Positions 30,601-41,684 are shown, numbered from the stretch's first letter. The stretch: DNA of 64,000 nucleotides from Acidobacteriota bacterium (GCA_003222975.1 QHXN01000036.1:1-64000), one strand, 5' to 3'. Numbers and translations are program-made. The notes: a model not told the origin generated them from the sequence alone.

Positions 30601-31641
30601 TGGCTTGAGCTGAACGAGGAGCAGCCCGTCGCGCCGCTCTACGGCTACGCCTTCATCTCCGACCGTCAGGAGGGACTCGTCACCGTCAACATCGAGACGC
30701 TCACCGACGGCGTCAACACCAACAACCATCTGAAGCGCGGCGCGACCTACAACCCTGAAGGGCGTCTGACGAACGCGCGCAACGTCCAGATAGTCGGCAA
30801 CTACGCATACATTCTGACCGACCACGCCCTTGAAGTGGTCAACATCTCAGACCCCTTGAACCCGCGCTGGGCGAGCGAGGTCGCTCTGCACGACCCGCGC
30901 TCGCTCGCCGTGCAGTTCCGTTACTGCTTCCTGACGGACGCCGAAGGCATGAAGGTGCTCGACGTGACCGACCTCGAACACCCGCAGCCCGTCGCGGGCG
31001 CGACCGTGCCTCTGCACAACGCGCAGGGCATCTATCTGGCGCGCGAGTACGCCTACGTCGGCGACGGCGTGGACGGCCTCGCCATCGTGGACATCGAGCG
31101 CCCGGAGCAGCCCAAGCTCGACCAGCTCTTCAACGACGGCGGCAAGATGAACGACACGCGCGACGCCAAGCTCGGCATGGCCTACGCCAGCCTCATCGCC
31201 TACGTCGCCGACGGCAAGAACGGCCTGAAGGTCGTCGAGCTGACGAACCCGAACAGCGTGCCCGGAAACCTCGGCTACAGCCCCCGGCCCGCGCCGCGAG
31301 TCGTCGCCTACTATCCGACGAAGGGGCCTGCCGCGCAGGTCTCCGAGGGCTACCGCCGCGACCGCGCGGTTGACGAGAGCGGAAACCAGGTCGCCATCTT
31401 CGGTCGCCGCGGCGCGCGCCCCTTCAACCTCGAAGAGCAGCGCCGCATGTACCTCCACGACGGCAAGCTCTACACCGTCACGGACGAGCCGGGCCAGCCC
31501 ACCGCCGGCAAGACCGCGCAGGCAGGCACTTGGATTCAGTCGCTCTCGAAGCTCTTCGGCTTTAGCTTCGGATGGCTCGGCCTCGCCGCCGTCTTCCCCG
31601 CCGCCCTCGTCTGGCAGCGGAAGCGACGCGTGCGCAAATAA
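27694..31641 (+). CDS. Ten-CXXCH multihaem cytochrome with propeller repeats and C-terminal anchor
   Basis: 1315 aa, exported. N-terminal hydrophobic segment LISLFAALVVFGVAAFALF. Ten CXXCH haem-binding motifs were counted: CVKCH, CVDCH, CGKCH, CAACH, CITCH, CVDCH, CEDCH, CVACH, CWGCH, CTDCH, all before about residue 815. The region ~880-1210 carries LVIVD-like propeller repeats (YAYVGDGVDGLAIVDIERPEQP, YILTDHALEVVNISDPLNPRW). The C terminus is a membrane helix plus basic tail (WLGLAAVFPAALVWQRKRR). Likely a periplasmic or surface electron-transfer enzyme. I cannot assign a substrate. Haem-attachment genes are not in the window. Confidence 0.88.
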   Translation: MKTVSNHPRTKRQQLISLFAALVVFGVAAFALFPVHSAGVATNATKPPEQPAATESADEGDNAPAETDVHQEGDKPPAPSDGCVKCHTGVGDPHQTKLRNGPSCVDCHGGNGAATTKSEAHTAKPKHPEKWRSSANPEETFTLLNNENWDWIRFVNPSDLRVAMTTCGKCHESYIKSLQKSAMTNSPQVYSTALYNNGSLPTKYALIGENYSPSGEPQIARTIPPPTDKEIREKGILPYLFPFPRFEIGQPLSVAFWRPFERGGGPKSELGNPNGQDVPGQPDVSLSNRGYGTQARVDPVILGAQKVRLNDPVMSFMGTNNAPGDYRNSGCAACHVVYANDRSYYNSGPYARFGNRGYTAPDNPDPNIPKGESGHPLEHKFTKSIPSSQCITCHVHNGNGFINTYLGYMWWDEQTDGEFIYPKQQHNPTPAELDKAGKFNPEEAAARGKWSDPEFLFEVSKLNSQMRHMQVSDYHGHGWMFRRAYKMDRKGQFLDKDGGVISYDDPDLYEHDNKPGKAVHLKDIHLEKGMHCVDCHYSQDMHGTGKIYGDRRAVIEVACEDCHGTVAKRVTATTIRTSGFGAPDGGNSMNHPARGNPFNRARFVERDGKLFQRSMVEQNDPATGKIMEWEVTQVLDTITPGNPHYNPKSARAKTIMRDNETWGAVPADAKQLAHDNSRVSCVACHSSWVTNCWGCHLSAAVNTKKPMLHEEGDESQVYPSYNPQVLRTDGYMLGIDGSVQGHKVMPVRSSSAVTVSVTDGTRGVAVNHAPTISSAGYNGNAFNTHPPHTVRATETKGCTDCHVSKNNDNNSWMASVLMLGSNQVNFMGRYIYVAEGKDGLSATMVAEQTEPQAVFGSHLHQIAYPDWFAKHQARGGKLEENYAHRGSEINQVQQYGEFLLAAAGKNGFVVYDIANVADKDFSQRIVDSPFSRIGQKLYVRTKDATGVAVGSPAPLDPRRNPGQTEDQRKWLELNEEQPVAPLYGYAFISDRQEGLVTVNIETLTDGVNTNNHLKRGATYNPEGRLTNARNVQIVGNYAYILTDHALEVVNISDPLNPRWASEVALHDPRSLAVQFRYCFLTDAEGMKVLDVTDLEHPQPVAGATVPLHNAQGIYLAREYAYVGDGVDGLAIVDIERPEQPKLDQLFNDGGKMNDTRDAKLGMAYASLIAYVADGKNGLKVVELTNPNSVPGNLGYSPRPAPRVVAYYPTKGPAAQVSEGYRRDRAVDESGNQVAIFGRRGARPFNLEEQRRMYLHDGKLYTVTDEPGQPTAGKTAQAGTWIQSLSKLFGFSFGWLGLAAVFPAALVWQRKRRVRK

Positions 31642-31663
31642 CGACGCGTCAATCCGCAAACAT

Positions 31664-31701
31664 GAAGCGGCGCGGCTGAAGTGTTTCAGCCGCGCCGCTT
31701 C
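31664..31701 (+). terminator. Terminator of the porin-cytochrome operon
   Basis: Perfect 17-bp stem GAAGCGGCGCGGCTGAA / TTCAGCCGCGCCGCTTC with a GTGT loop, followed by CCTCTTTCC, 22 nt past the cytochrome stop. Confidence 0.8.
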
Positions 31702-31730
31702 CCTCTTTCCGCGAACGGCACGACGCGTTT

Positions 31731-31802
31731 CAGAACCACGAGCGGCGCGAGCGGGTCATGTCATCGTAAAGTCGAACCCGCTCGCTACCGCTCGCGGTTC
31801 TG
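31731..31802. repeat. Imperfect inverted repeat upstream of tRNA-Leu
   Basis: CAGAACC...GCGAGCGGGT (31731-31756) pairs with ACCCGCTCGC...GGTTCTG (31776-31802), with a few bulges. It separates the cytochrome operon from the tRNA gene. Confidence 0.6.
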
Positions 31803-31873
31803 ACTGTTTCGTCGGCCTCGTTGCTAGACTTTCAAACATCAATACTTTAATCTCACTTGCTCATAACAACGCC

Positions 31874-31955
31874 GCCGGGGTGGCGTAATTGGCAGCCGCG
31901 AAGGTCTTAGGAGCCTTTGCCGAAAGGCGTGCGGGTTCGAGTCCCGCCCCCGGCA
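31874..31955 (+). tRNA. tRNA-Leu (anticodon TAG)
   Basis: 82-nt cloverleaf. Acceptor GCCGGGG pairs with CCCCGGC plus discriminator A. Anticodon arm AAGGT-CTTAGGA-GCCTT carries TAG. A variable arm (TGCCGAAAGGCG) marks a class II tRNA. T arm GCGGG-TTCGAGT-CCCGC. CCA is not encoded. Confidence 0.95.
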
Positions 31956-31963
31956 TCATTCAA

Positions 31964-32049
31964 GAAACGATGAATGCGGAATGATGAATGATGAATGAGA
32001 AGCAGGCCGGTCTTTAATTCATCATTCATCATTCCGCATTCATCATTTC
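31964..32049. repeat. Inverted repeat, GATGAAT/GCGGAAT heptad words
   Basis: 33-nt arms with one mismatch (31964-31996 and 32017-32049). Each arm is GATGAAT-GCGGAAT-GATGAAT-GATGAAT, an exact 7-nt array. It starts 9 nt after tRNA-Leu and ends 20 nt before tig. The same words recur at 54403-54486. Confidence 0.92.
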
Positions 32050-32068
32050 TTTACGAGAGGCGGGATTC

Positions 32069-33511
32069 GTGTTTATGAAGACTGAAGTGGTTGACACGTC
32101 CGAGACGCGCAAGGAGATCAAGATCGAGATCGGGGCCGACGAGGTGCGCGCCGAGTTCGACCGCGTGGCCGAGGAGTACGCGCGCGCCGTGAACGTGCCC
32201 GGCTTCCGCAAGGGGCACGCGCCCGTCGCGGTCGTGCGGACGCGCTACAAGAAGGACATACAGGGCGACGTGCTCAAGCGGCTCGTCCCCGAAGCGGTCG
32301 AGCGGGCCATCACGGAGAGCGGCCTCGAAGTCATCGGCCAGCCCGACGTGCACCTCGACAACGAAGGGCTAGAGAAGTTCGGGCAGGAGGCGATCTCCCT
32401 GCACGCGCACGTCGAGGTGATGCCAGAGGTGACGCTCGGCGAGTACCGCGGGCTAGAGGCCGCGCGCCGCACCCGCCCCGTGGACGAAGAGGCGGTCGAG
32501 CGCGTCATCGAAAATCTGCGCGAGGCTTCGGCGTCGCTCCAGCCCGTCGAAGACCGCCCCTCGCAGGAAGGCGACACGGTGACGGCAGACATACAGGGCC
32601 GTTACGTCGAGCCTCCGTCGGACGAGGACATCAACGTCGCTGACGTTGACGTGGTGCTCGGCGGCGAGGGCGTGCTGCCCGCCTTCAACGAGAACCTGAC
32701 GGGCGTGCGCGCCGACGAGGTGAAGACCTTTACCATCGAGTACCCGGCGGACTTTAACGCCGAAGGGTTGGCGGGCAAGACCATCGAGTACACGGCGACC
32801 GTCTCGGCGGTGCGCCGCAAGGAAGTGCCGGAGCTTGACGACGAGTGGGTGAAGAGTCTGGGCGAGGACGGCGTCGAGACGGTCGAACGTTTGCGCGAGC
32901 GCGTGCGCGAGAACCTGTCCAGATCAGCCGAGCACGAGTCGGAGCACCGGCTGCGCGACGAGGTTCTGGGCCGGCTCGTCGAGCAGCACCGCTTCGAAGT
33001 GCCGGAGACAATCGTCTCGTACCAGGCGAACCAGATTCTCCAGTCCATGTTCCGCGACATGATCGCGCGGGGGCTTGACCCGCGCCGGGAGGAGATCAAC
33101 TGGGAGGCGATGCGCGACGTTGTGCGCGAGCGCGCGGGCGACGACGTGCGCGGCTCTCTGCTGTTGGAGCGAGTGGCCGAGGCCGAGAATATCGAGGTCT
33201 CGGACGAGGAGGTCGAGGCCGAGATTCAAGTGATGGCCGAAGGCTCGCGGCAGTCGGTTGAGCAGGTGCGGGCCGCCTTGACAAAGCAGGGGGGCGAACG
33301 TAGCATCGCCGACAGGTTGCGCAACCGCAAGGCGCTCGACTTCCTCGTCCAAAACGCGAACGTGCGCGAAGAAGAATGGCGCGACGAGGGATTTGAAATT
33401 TCAAATGAGAGTTTGGAGTTTCGGGTCTCCAATTTTGGTTTGAGGGGCAACTCTCGCCGCCCGTCTCCCCGGCGGCGGGAAGTTTTTCGAGAGAAGTTTC
33501 GGAGAGGTTAA
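32069..33511 (+). CDS. tig: Trigger factor with a repeat-derived C-terminal extension
   Basis: Ribosome-bound chaperone and peptidyl-prolyl isomerase that meets nascent chains. 480 aa (432 in E. coli). The ribosome-binding signature is present as [10 protein letters not shown] near residue 47. The middle FKBP-like domain ([14 protein letters not shown]...) and the helical arms follow, ending at [20 protein letters not shown]. The last ~42 residues ([16 protein letters not shown] and a basic tail) are not family-like. They are encoded by a low-GC heptad repeat element. GTG at 32069 has GAGAGG 8 nt upstream; ATG at 32075 is the alternative. First gene of the tig-clpP-clpX-lon cluster, 2 bp before clpP. 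Confidence 0.94.
   Translation: MFMKTEVVDTSETRKEIKIEIGADEVRAEFDRVAEEYARAVNVPGFRKGHAPVAVVRTRYKKDIQGDVLKRLVPEAVERAITESGLEVIGQPDVHLDNEGLEKFGQEAISLHAHVEVMPEVTLGEYRGLEAARRTRPVDEEAVERVIENLREASASLQPVEDRPSQEGDTVTADIQGRYVEPPSDEDINVADVDVVLGGEGVLPAFNENLTGVRADEVKTFTIEYPADFNAEGLAGKTIEYTATVSAVRRKEVPELDDEWVKSLGEDGVETVERLRERVRENLSRSAEHESEHRLRDEVLGRLVEQHRFEVPETIVSYQANQILQSMFRDMIARGLDPRREEINWEAMRDVVRERAGDDVRGSLLLERVAEAENIEVSDEEVEAEIQVMAEGSRQSVEQVRAALTKQGGERSIADRLRNRKALDFLVQNANVREEEWRDEGFEISNESLEFRVSNFGLRGNSRRPSPRRREVFREKFRRG
33391..33432 (+). repeat. Heptad-word element inside the tig 3' end
   Basis: The 16-nt palindrome ATTTGAAATTTCAAAT (33391-33406) and a TTGGAG / CTCCAA hairpin (33413-33432) form TTTGAAA-TTTCAAA-TGAGAG-TTTGGAG-TTTCGGG wording. 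It is low in GC, unlike the gene around it, and resembles the intergenic elements, but is translated in frame. Confidence 0.75.
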
Positions 33512-33513
33512 AG

Positions 33514-34152
33514 ATGACTCGCATTCCAAGTCTCGTCGAAGAGTTCACGCAGACGCCGCGGCAGTACATTCCCAACCCGACCGTCTTCGAGCAGACGCCG
33601 CGCGGCGAGCGCTACTCGGACGTTTACTCGCGGCTCCTGCGCGACAACATAGTTTTCTTGGGCACGCCGATTGACGATACGGTCGCCAACCTCATCATCG
33701 CGCAGCTCCTCTTCCTCGAAGCCGAAGACCCGGAGAAGGACATCAACCTCTACATCAACTCTCCGGGCGGCTCGATCACCGCGGGCATGGCGATCTACGA
33801 CACGATGCAGTTCATACGCCCCGACGTGGTGACGATCTGCCTGGGCCAGTGCGCCTCGATGGGCGCGCTCTTGCTCGCCGCGGGCAGCAAGGGCAAGCGG
33901 TTCGCGCTGCCGAACTCGCGCATCCTCATCCACCAGCCCTCGGTCTCCGGCATCGGCGGCCAAGCCACAGACATCCGCATCCAGGCCGAAGAAATCTTGC
34001 GCATGCGCGAGGTCACGTCGCAGATTCTCTCCAAGCACACGGGCCAGCCCTACGAGGCCATCGAGAAGGACGTGGAGCGCGACCGCATCATGTCGGCCAT
34101 GCAGGCCAAAGAATACGGCCTCATTGACGAGGTCATCACGCACCGGCAGTAG
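33514..34152 (+). CDS. clpP: ATP-dependent Clp protease proteolytic subunit
   Basis: Serine peptidase forming the tetradecameric chamber that degrades proteins fed by ClpX. 212 aa. Catalytic Ser115 lies in [11 protein letters not shown], His140 in RILIHQPS, and the Asp in the EKDVERDR segment before YGLIDEVI. The ATG at 33514 follows GGAGAGG and sits 2 nt after the tig stop, so the two are translationally adjacent. Upstream partner tig, downstream clpX. Confidence 0.97.
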   Translation: MTRIPSLVEEFTQTPRQYIPNPTVFEQTPRGERYSDVYSRLLRDNIVFLGTPIDDTVANLIIAQLLFLEAEDPEKDINLYINSPGGSITAGMAIYDTMQFIRPDVVTICLGQCASMGALLLAAGSKGKRFALPNSRILIHQPSVSGIGGQATDIRIQAEEILRMREVTSQILSKHTGQPYEAIEKDVERDRIMSAMQAKEYGLIDEVITHRQ

Positions 34153-34261
34153 CCGCGGCGGGACTCGCGAGAACGAGCGCCCCTGCCTCACGGATGCGCC
34201 GCGGCGCCCGTTCTGTGATACATTAAAAAGCGGAGCCGGGCGCGGGAGAGCGCGCCGGGCG

Positions 34262-34290
34262 TTGACATCCCTCGGCATTCGTCGTAGAAG
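34262..34290 (+). promoter_or_regulatory. Promoter between clpP and clpX
   Basis: TTGACA (34262-34267), 17 nt, TAGAAG (34285-34290), about 85 nt before the clpX ATG. It would let clpX be transcribed apart from tig-clpP. The -35 and spacing are ideal; the -10 is fair. Confidence 0.6.
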
Positions 34291-34377
34291 ACTTGCTGCA
34301 GCGCGCGCCGCGCGTGCTCTGAACCCCTCAGATTTCACCCGTTAGTCGGACGCAAAAGTTCCGCCCCCGAAAAACCT

Positions 34378-35619
34378 ATGGTACGCCGAACTGATGACAC
34401 TTTGCGCTGCTCGTTCTGCGGCAAGTCGCAGAACGAAGTCAAGAAGCTGATCGCCGGCCCCACGGTCTATATCTGCAACGAGTGCATTGACATCTGCAAC
34501 GAGATCATCACCGACGACCAGCAGGCCGAGGCCGTCGCCTCGCGCCCGCCGCTTCCGAAGCCAGCCGAAATCAAGTCGTTCCTCGACGAGTACGTCATCG
34601 GGCAGGAGGAGACTAAAAAGCGCCTCGCGGTCGCCGTCTATCAGCACTACAAGCGCATTGAGCTGACGCGCCGACGCTCGGACGTTGAGATTCAGAAGTC
34701 CAACATCCTGCTCATCGGCCCGACGGGCACGGGCAAGACGCTCTTGGCGCAGACGCTCGCGCGCATGCTCTCCGTCCCCTTCACCATCGTTGACGCGACG
34801 ACCCTGACCGAGGCCGGCTACGTCGGCGAGGACGTTGAGAACATCATCCTCAAACTCTTGCAGGCCGCCAACGGCGACGTGGAGCGCGCGCAGCAGGGCA
34901 TCATCTACATTGACGAGGTTGACAAAATCTGCCGCAAGGACGAGAACCCGTCCATCACGCGCGACGTTTCGGGCGAGGGCGTGCAGCAGGCCTTGTTGAA
35001 GATTTTGGAAGGCACGGTCGCCAACGTCCCGCCGCAGGGGGGCCGCAAGCACCCGCACCAGGAGTTCTTCCCCGTTGACACGACCAACATCCTCTTCCTC
35101 TGCGGCGGCGCGTTCGTCGGGCTGGAGAAGGTCGTCGAGCGCCGCATGCGCAACAAGTCGCTCGGCTTCCACGCGCAGGTCAAATCTTCGGGCACTCGCT
35201 ACTCGGAGGCGCTCGCCGCCGTGCAGCCCGAAGACCTCGTCAAGTACGGACTGATCCCGGAGTTCGTCGGGCGTTTGCCCGTCACGGGCGTGCTGCACGA
35301 ACTCGACGAGGCCGCGCTCATGCGGATACTCACCGAACCGAAGAACGCGCTCATCAAGCAGTACCAGAAGAAGTTCGAGTACGACAACGTCAAGCTCCGC
35401 TTCACCGAGGACGCACTCAAAGCCATCGCGCACCAGGCTGTCGAGCGCAAGGTCGGCGCGCGCGGCCTGATGATGATCATGGAGGAGCTGCTCTTGGACG
35501 CCATGTACACGATGCCCTCGCAGAAGCGCATCAAGGAGTTCGCCATCACCCGCGAGATGGTCGAACGCCGCCGCGCCCTGCCCGGCGAGCTTCTCACGGG
35601 CGTTGACGAGGCGGCCTGA
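34378..35619 (+). CDS. clpX: ATP-dependent Clp protease ATP-binding subunit ClpX
   Basis: AAA+ unfoldase that recognises substrates and threads them into ClpP. 413 aa. N-terminal C4 zinc domain ([11 protein letters not shown]...[12 protein letters not shown]), Walker A GPTGTGKT, Walker [11 protein letters not shown], the pore-loop region ([14 protein letters not shown]), arginine-finger/sensor segments and the IGF-type ClpP-binding loop region near LGFHAQVKS. Length and order are family-typical. Third gene of the proteostasis cluster. Confidence 0.98.
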   Translation: MVRRTDDTLRCSFCGKSQNEVKKLIAGPTVYICNECIDICNEIITDDQQAEAVASRPPLPKPAEIKSFLDEYVIGQEETKKRLAVAVYQHYKRIELTRRRSDVEIQKSNILLIGPTGTGKTLLAQTLARMLSVPFTIVDATTLTEAGYVGEDVENIILKLLQAANGDVERAQQGIIYIDEVDKICRKDENPSITRDVSGEGVQQALLKILEGTVANVPPQGGRKHPHQEFFPVDTTNILFLCGGAFVGLEKVVERRMRNKSLGFHAQVKSSGTRYSEALAAVQPEDLVKYGLIPEFVGRLPVTGVLHELDEAALMRILTEPKNALIKQYQKKFEYDNVKLRFTEDALKAIAHQAVERKVGARGLMMIMEELLLDAMYTMPSQKRIKEFAITREMVERRRALPGELLTGVDEAA

Positions 35620-35625
35620 CTCAAA

Positions 35626-35700
35626 GGCGAAAGTAAAAAGGCGAAGGGCAAAAGAGAGGGCCGTTCCACTTCTTTTGCCCTTCGCCTTTTTACTTTCGCC
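35626..35700. repeat. Inverted repeat, GGCGAAA/GTAAAAA heptad words
   Basis: Perfect 30-nt arms (35626-35655, 35671-35700) with a 15-nt loop. Arm wording GGCGAAA-GTAAAAA-GGCGAAG-GGCAAAA is an exact 7-nt array. It begins 6 nt after the clpX stop, so probably the clpX transcript end. Confidence 0.92.
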
Positions 35701-35825
35701 TCCCCTGTGGCGCGGTCGCGCGAAATGTTTTAGAATTGAGTTCGACAGGGACGCGGCGAGTCGGGCGCGAATGGCTCGCCCTTTGTTCCTTCAACAGGTC
35801 TTCGGAGAACAGCCCTTTTACAGTT

Positions 35826-38264
<2,439 letters not shown>

Positions 38265-38276
38265 AATAGAAAAGAG

Positions 38277-38310
38277 GTTCAGAGTTCAAGCTAAAGCTTG
38301 AACTCTGAAC
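38277..38310. repeat. Inverted repeat, GTTCAGA/GTTCAAG words, after lon
   Basis: 16-bp arms GTTCAGAGTTCAAGCT / AGCTTGAACTCTGAAC with a 2-nt loop, 12 nt past the lon stop and followed by TCTGCTTTC. Probable terminator. Shares the GAGTTCAAGCT core with the glgA element at 43132. Confidence 0.85.
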
Positions 38311-38351
38311 TCTGCTTTCATTGCAATCCATATAATTTCATCCGCGTGCGG

Positions 38352-38379
38352 TTGACAGCCGGAGCGTCACGCCTGTAAA
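38352..38379 (+). promoter_or_regulatory. Promoter of the 153-aa hypothetical gene
   Basis: TTGACA (38352-38357), 16 nt, TGTAAA (38374-38379), 150 nt upstream of the ATG at 38530. Confidence 0.55.
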
Positions 38380-38529
38380 GTTCGCTTTCCCGGCGTCTCA
38401 TTCCAGCAGGCAGCATCGAGGCATTTGAGGAATCCCGGCTGTTCCCTCGCGTTCCTTTGCCGCCTCGGCCCGCAAGACTCGCCAGAAACGAATCGCCGTT
38501 CCGCAATCAATTCCCGAAGGAGACATTCA

Positions 38530-38991
38530 ATGACGGACAAAGCCAAAAGCGCCGAGCTGATAATGAAGCTCTACGACCTGCGCCGCGAGGAGGTCATGCG
38601 CCAGGCGCGCAACTGGTTCTTCGGCTTCAACCCCGAAAGCATCGAAGACATCCAGCGTGCCGGGATGGGCGAGCACAGCGCGTATTACCGCATGGTCACG
38701 ACCTACTGGGACATGGCCTGCTCGTTCGTCAACCACGGCGCGATTGACGCCGAGATGTTCGCGGACGCGACGGGCGAGCAGGTGCTCGTCTTCACCAAGA
38801 TTCAGCCCTTCCTCGAACAGCTCCGCGCGACCATAAGCCCGGCCTATATGCAGCACCTCGAAAAGCAGGTCATGAGTATGCCCGGCGCGGAAGAGCGCAT
38901 CGCGCGTGTGCGCGAGATGTTGAAACGCTTCGCGCAGGCGCGCGCCGCCGCCTCTTCAGAACAGACCGGGGCGGATGCCGCCAACGCTTGA
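38530..38991 (+). CDS. Conserved-looking helical protein, unknown
   Basis: 153 aa, no signal peptide or membrane segment. Predominantly helical and rich in Met and aromatics (MYDLRREEVMRQ-like start, WFFGFNPESIEDIQRAGMGE, YYRMVTTYWDMACSFVNHGAIDAEMF). It ends in an Ala-rich tail. The ATG at 38530 has AAGGAG 8 nt upstream, better than the ORF-track start. I do not recognise the family. It has its own promoter, and lies between lon and engB. Confidence 0.75.
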   Translation: MTDKAKSAELIMKLYDLRREEVMRQARNWFFGFNPESIEDIQRAGMGEHSAYYRMVTTYWDMACSFVNHGAIDAEMFADATGEQVLVFTKIQPFLEQLRATISPAYMQHLEKQVMSMPGAEERIARVREMLKRFAQARAAASSEQTGADAANA

Positions 38992-38992
38992 A

Positions 38993-39085
38993 AGTCTGGG
39001 GTCTGGAGTCCGAAGTCTGAAGTCAGGACAGAGCACGAGGGCCGTCTGGTTTTGACTCCACATTCCACACTCCCGACTTCGGACT
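38993..39085. repeat. Heptad-word array AGTCTGG/AGTCCGA with weak inverted partner
   Basis: Left side is an exact 7-nt array: AGTCTGG-GGTCTGG-AGTCCGA-AGTCTGA-AGTCAGG (38993-39027), beginning 1 nt after the preceding stop codon. The best pairing is 11 bp (39007-39017 with 39075-39085). The right arm ends 1 nt before the engB ATG. Confidence 0.8.
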
Positions 39086-39086
39086 T

Positions 39087-39698
39087 ATGAAAGTCAACAG
39101 CGCGAAGTTCGTCCTGAGCGCGTTTGAGGAGTCGCAGTGGCCGCGCGACCGCCGGCCCGAAGTCGCCTTCATGGGGCGCTCGAACGTGGGCAAGTCGAGC
39201 ATGATTAACTCGCTGCTGCGCGTCAAAGGTCTGGCGCGCACCTCTTCGACGCCGGGGCGGACGCAGAGCTTGAACTTCTTTTTGATAAACGAGCGTTTCT
39301 ATTTCGTTGACCTGCCGGGCTACGGTTTCGCGCGCGCGCCGCGCGAGGTGCGCGAGTCGTGGGGGGACCTGGTCGCCGATTACCTTGCCAAGCGCGACTC
39401 GCTTGTGCTATCAATTCATATCGTAGACTCGCGTCACGAACCCACGACATTGGACTTGCAGCTCCGCGAATGGCTCCTCGCCAACGGGAAGCCTTTCCTG
39501 ACGGTCGCTACCAAGTCTGATAAGCTCTCGCAGAACGAGTCGCACAAAAACCTCGCGCGCGCCCGAAAAGTTTTGGACGCCGTGGGACGTGGCGCAGGCG
39601 GAGAGCTTCTGGCTTACTCCGCCACGACCGGACGAGGGCGCGAACGCGTCTGGCACGCTATCGAAGAGGCAGTGGCCGCCTCACAATCCCCCTCTTGA
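39087..39698 (+). CDS. engB: EngB/YihA GTPase, large-subunit ribosome assembly
   Basis: TRAFAC-class GTPase needed for 50S maturation. 203 aa with G1 GRSNVGKSS, G2 Thr in STPGRTQ, G3 DLPGYGFA, G4 TKSDKLS and G5 near LLAYSATTGRG. Length matches the family. The ATG at 39087 gives the conserved MKVNSAKFVLSAFEESQWP start. Its ribosome-binding region is occupied by the right arm of a heptad element. Confidence 0.96.
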   Translation: MKVNSAKFVLSAFEESQWPRDRRPEVAFMGRSNVGKSSMINSLLRVKGLARTSSTPGRTQSLNFFLINERFYFVDLPGYGFARAPREVRESWGDLVADYLAKRDSLVLSIHIVDSRHEPTTLDLQLREWLLANGKPFLTVATKSDKLSQNESHKNLARARKVLDAVGRGAGGELLAYSATTGRGRERVWHAIEEAVAASQSPS

Positions 39699-40050
39699 GT
39701 ATTGAAATCGTCGAAAGTTTTTTGGCGCAACTGCGCGGGCGCTGCCGTCATCCAAACGAGTACGGTGAAACCCGCTACGGTCTTAAGAGGTCAACTCGGA
39801 CGCACAGGTGTTTGCTTCGTGTGGACGTGAGACCGCCCGCGCCGCACGACACGGTAGCAGTTCCCTTCCACGAGCGCGTCTTTGCGAAGCGCGCCTTGAG
39901 AGGCAACATTCCCGACACGTTATCGGCAATAATTTCAACCACATTCCAAACGCACGACGGAGGCGCGGCCCCCGCTTCACGCGGGCCACACGCGCCGGAG
40001 ATTGATTTGAAAGCGCACCCCCGCGGGTGCTGAACGAGAGAAAACCTGAA
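39699..40050 (+). other. Leader region before rho, no gene seen
   Basis: 352 bp without a supportable ORF. The left part is AT-richer (AAAGTTTTTTGG), the right part GC-rich. Given that rho genes are often autoregulated through a long untranslated leader, this may be the rho leader. I could not identify promoter hexamers or a defined structure. Confidence 0.4.
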
Positions 40051-41484
40051 ATGTCACGAGAACGCACAACACGCACAACACGCACCAGCCGCGTCAGCAC
40101 GAACGGCGCGGCAGACAGGGACGCTGGCAAGTCCGCAGCCGCCACCGCCGACATCCTGCCCGACATCGAGGCGGAGGCCGACGTGTACGAGGCCGCCGAC
40201 GAGGCGTCCAACTTCCGCGAGGGCGGCGGCGAGACCTTCAACCTCGCCACGCTCAAGGAGATGTCAATCTCCAACCTGACGCAGATCGCCAAAAGCCTCG
40301 ACGTGCCCGGCGCGACGGGGATGCGCAAGCAGGAACTCATCTTCAAAGTCCTCGCCGCGCAGACCGAAAAGAGCGGTCTCATCTTCTCGGAGGGCGTCCT
40401 GGAAACCTTGCCCGACGGCTTCGGCTTCCTGCGCGCGCCCGAGTACAACTACCTGCCCGGCCCCGACGACATCTACGTCAGCCCTTCGCAGATCAGGAAG
40501 TTCGACCTGCGCACGGGCGACACCGTGTCGGGTCAGATTCGCCCGCCCAAGGAGGGCGAGCGCTACTTCGCGCTCATCAAGGTCGAGGCCATCAACTTCG
40601 AGGCCCCCGACATGGCGCGCGAGAAGGTCTTCTTCGACAACCTGACGCCTCTCTACCCGGAGGAGCAGCTCAGGATGGAGACCGCGTCGGAGGGCATCGT
40701 CGGTCGCGTGATTGACCTCGTCACGCCGCTCGGCAAGGGACAGCGCGGCCTGATCGTCGCGCCGCCGCGCACCGGCAAGACGATGATGCTCCAGGCCATC
40801 GCCAACTCGGTCTCGCAGAACCACCCGGAGGTGACGCTCATCGTGCTCCTCATTGACGAGCGCCCCGAAGAGGTCACGGACATGCAGCGCTCCGTCCAGG
40901 GCGAGGTCATCTCCTCGACCTTCGACGAGCCGCCGACGCGCCACGTCCAGGTCGCCGACATGGTCATCGAGAAGGCCAAGCGCCTCGTCGAGCACAAGCG
41001 CGACGTGGTCATCCTGCTCGACTCTCTGACGCGTCTGGCGCGCGCGCACAACGCGGTCGTCCCGCCGTCGGGCAAGATTCTCTCCGGCGGTATTGACGCC
41101 AATGCCCTCCAGCGCCCGAAGCGCTTCTTCGGCGCGGCGCGCAACATCGAGGAGGGCGGAAGCTTAACGATCATCGCCACCGCACTCATTGACACCGGCT
41201 CGCGCATGGACGACGTGATCTTCGAGGAGTTCAAGGGCACGGGCAACTCGGAAATCCACCTCGACCGACGCCTCTCCGACAAGCGTCTGTTCCCCGCGAT
41301 TGACCTCCAGCGTTCGGGGACGCGCAAAGAGGAACTGCTCATCTCGAAGGAAGACCTCAACCGCATCTGGGTCATGCGCCGGGTCTTGAACCCGCTCTCG
41401 CCCGTCGAGCAGATGGAGGTCGTCCTCGAACGCCTCGGCAAGACCAAGAGCAACTCCGAGTTCCTCGCGTCAATGCAGAGCTAA
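40051..41484 (+). CDS. rho: Transcription termination factor Rho
   Basis: Hexameric RNA-dependent ATPase that ends transcription at unstructured C-rich RNA. 477 aa. An unconserved Thr/Arg/Ala-rich N-terminal segment of ~60 residues is followed by the Rho-N domain ([20 protein letters not shown]), the cold-shock RNA-binding domain ([24 protein letters not shown]), Walker A PPRTGKT, the Q-loop, Walker [11 protein letters not shown] and the R-loop around [21 protein letters not shown]. The ATG at 40051 (MSRERTTRT) is favoured over the GTG at 40027. Confidence 0.97.
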   Translation: MSRERTTRTTRTSRVSTNGAADRDAGKSAAATADILPDIEAEADVYEAADEASNFREGGGETFNLATLKEMSISNLTQIAKSLDVPGATGMRKQELIFKVLAAQTEKSGLIFSEGVLETLPDGFGFLRAPEYNYLPGPDDIYVSPSQIRKFDLRTGDTVSGQIRPPKEGERYFALIKVEAINFEAPDMAREKVFFDNLTPLYPEEQLRMETASEGIVGRVIDLVTPLGKGQRGLIVAPPRTGKTMMLQAIANSVSQNHPEVTLIVLLIDERPEEVTDMQRSVQGEVISSTFDEPPTRHVQVADMVIEKAKRLVEHKRDVVILLDSLTRLARAHNAVVPPSGKILSGGIDANALQRPKRFFGAARNIEEGGSLTIIATALIDTGSRMDDVIFEEFKGTGNSEIHLDRRLSDKRLFPAIDLQRSGTRKEELLISKEDLNRIWVMRRVLNPLSPVEQMEVVLERLGKTKSNSEFLASMQS

Positions 41485-41486
41485 GA

Positions 41487-41566
41487 GCCGTGAACCGTAA
41501 ACCGTAAACCGTGACAAGTGAAGAACAGTTTTTTCTTGTCACGGTTTACGGTTCACGGTTCACGGC
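41487..41566. repeat. Inverted repeat, CCGTGAA/CCGTAAA heptad words, after rho
   Basis: 32-nt arms with one mismatch (41487-41518 and 41535-41566), wording CCGTGAA-CCGTAAA-CCGTAAA-CCGTGAC-AAG, followed by TTTTCCCC. It begins 2 nt past the rho stop. Same family as 10486-10591 and 55183-55291. Confidence 0.92.
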
Positions 41567-41578
41567 TTTTCCCCTTTC

Positions 41579-41607
41579 TTGACAAAAACAGCGCGGCTTC
41601 GCATAGT
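41579..41607 (+). promoter_or_regulatory. glgA promoter
   Basis: TTGACA (41579-41584), 17 nt, CATAGT (41602-41607), about 80 nt upstream of the glgA start. Confidence 0.6.
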
Positions 41608-41684
41608 ATTCCTAGTTCTAGCAGTTAAGTTTGCGTCCGTCTTTTGCGTCTCCTCTGGGGGCGTGGTGTCGGTAAAAGGCTCCG

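Noticed and set aside
28843-30825. 660-aa minus-strand ORF inside the cytochrome gene
   Set aside because: Val/Arg/Asp/Leu-rich antisense shadow; the plus strand carries the CXXCH motifs.
31964-32049. CRISPR-like repeat array
   Set aside because: The repeated 7-nt units are contiguous with no spacers and fold into a two-arm hairpin; no cas genes are present.
33391-33432. Frameshift or misassembly at the trigger factor C terminus
   Set aside because: The frame stays open to a stop 2 nt before clpP with a good clpP ribosome-binding site, and the low-GC stretch matches the heptad-element style, so insertion explains it better.
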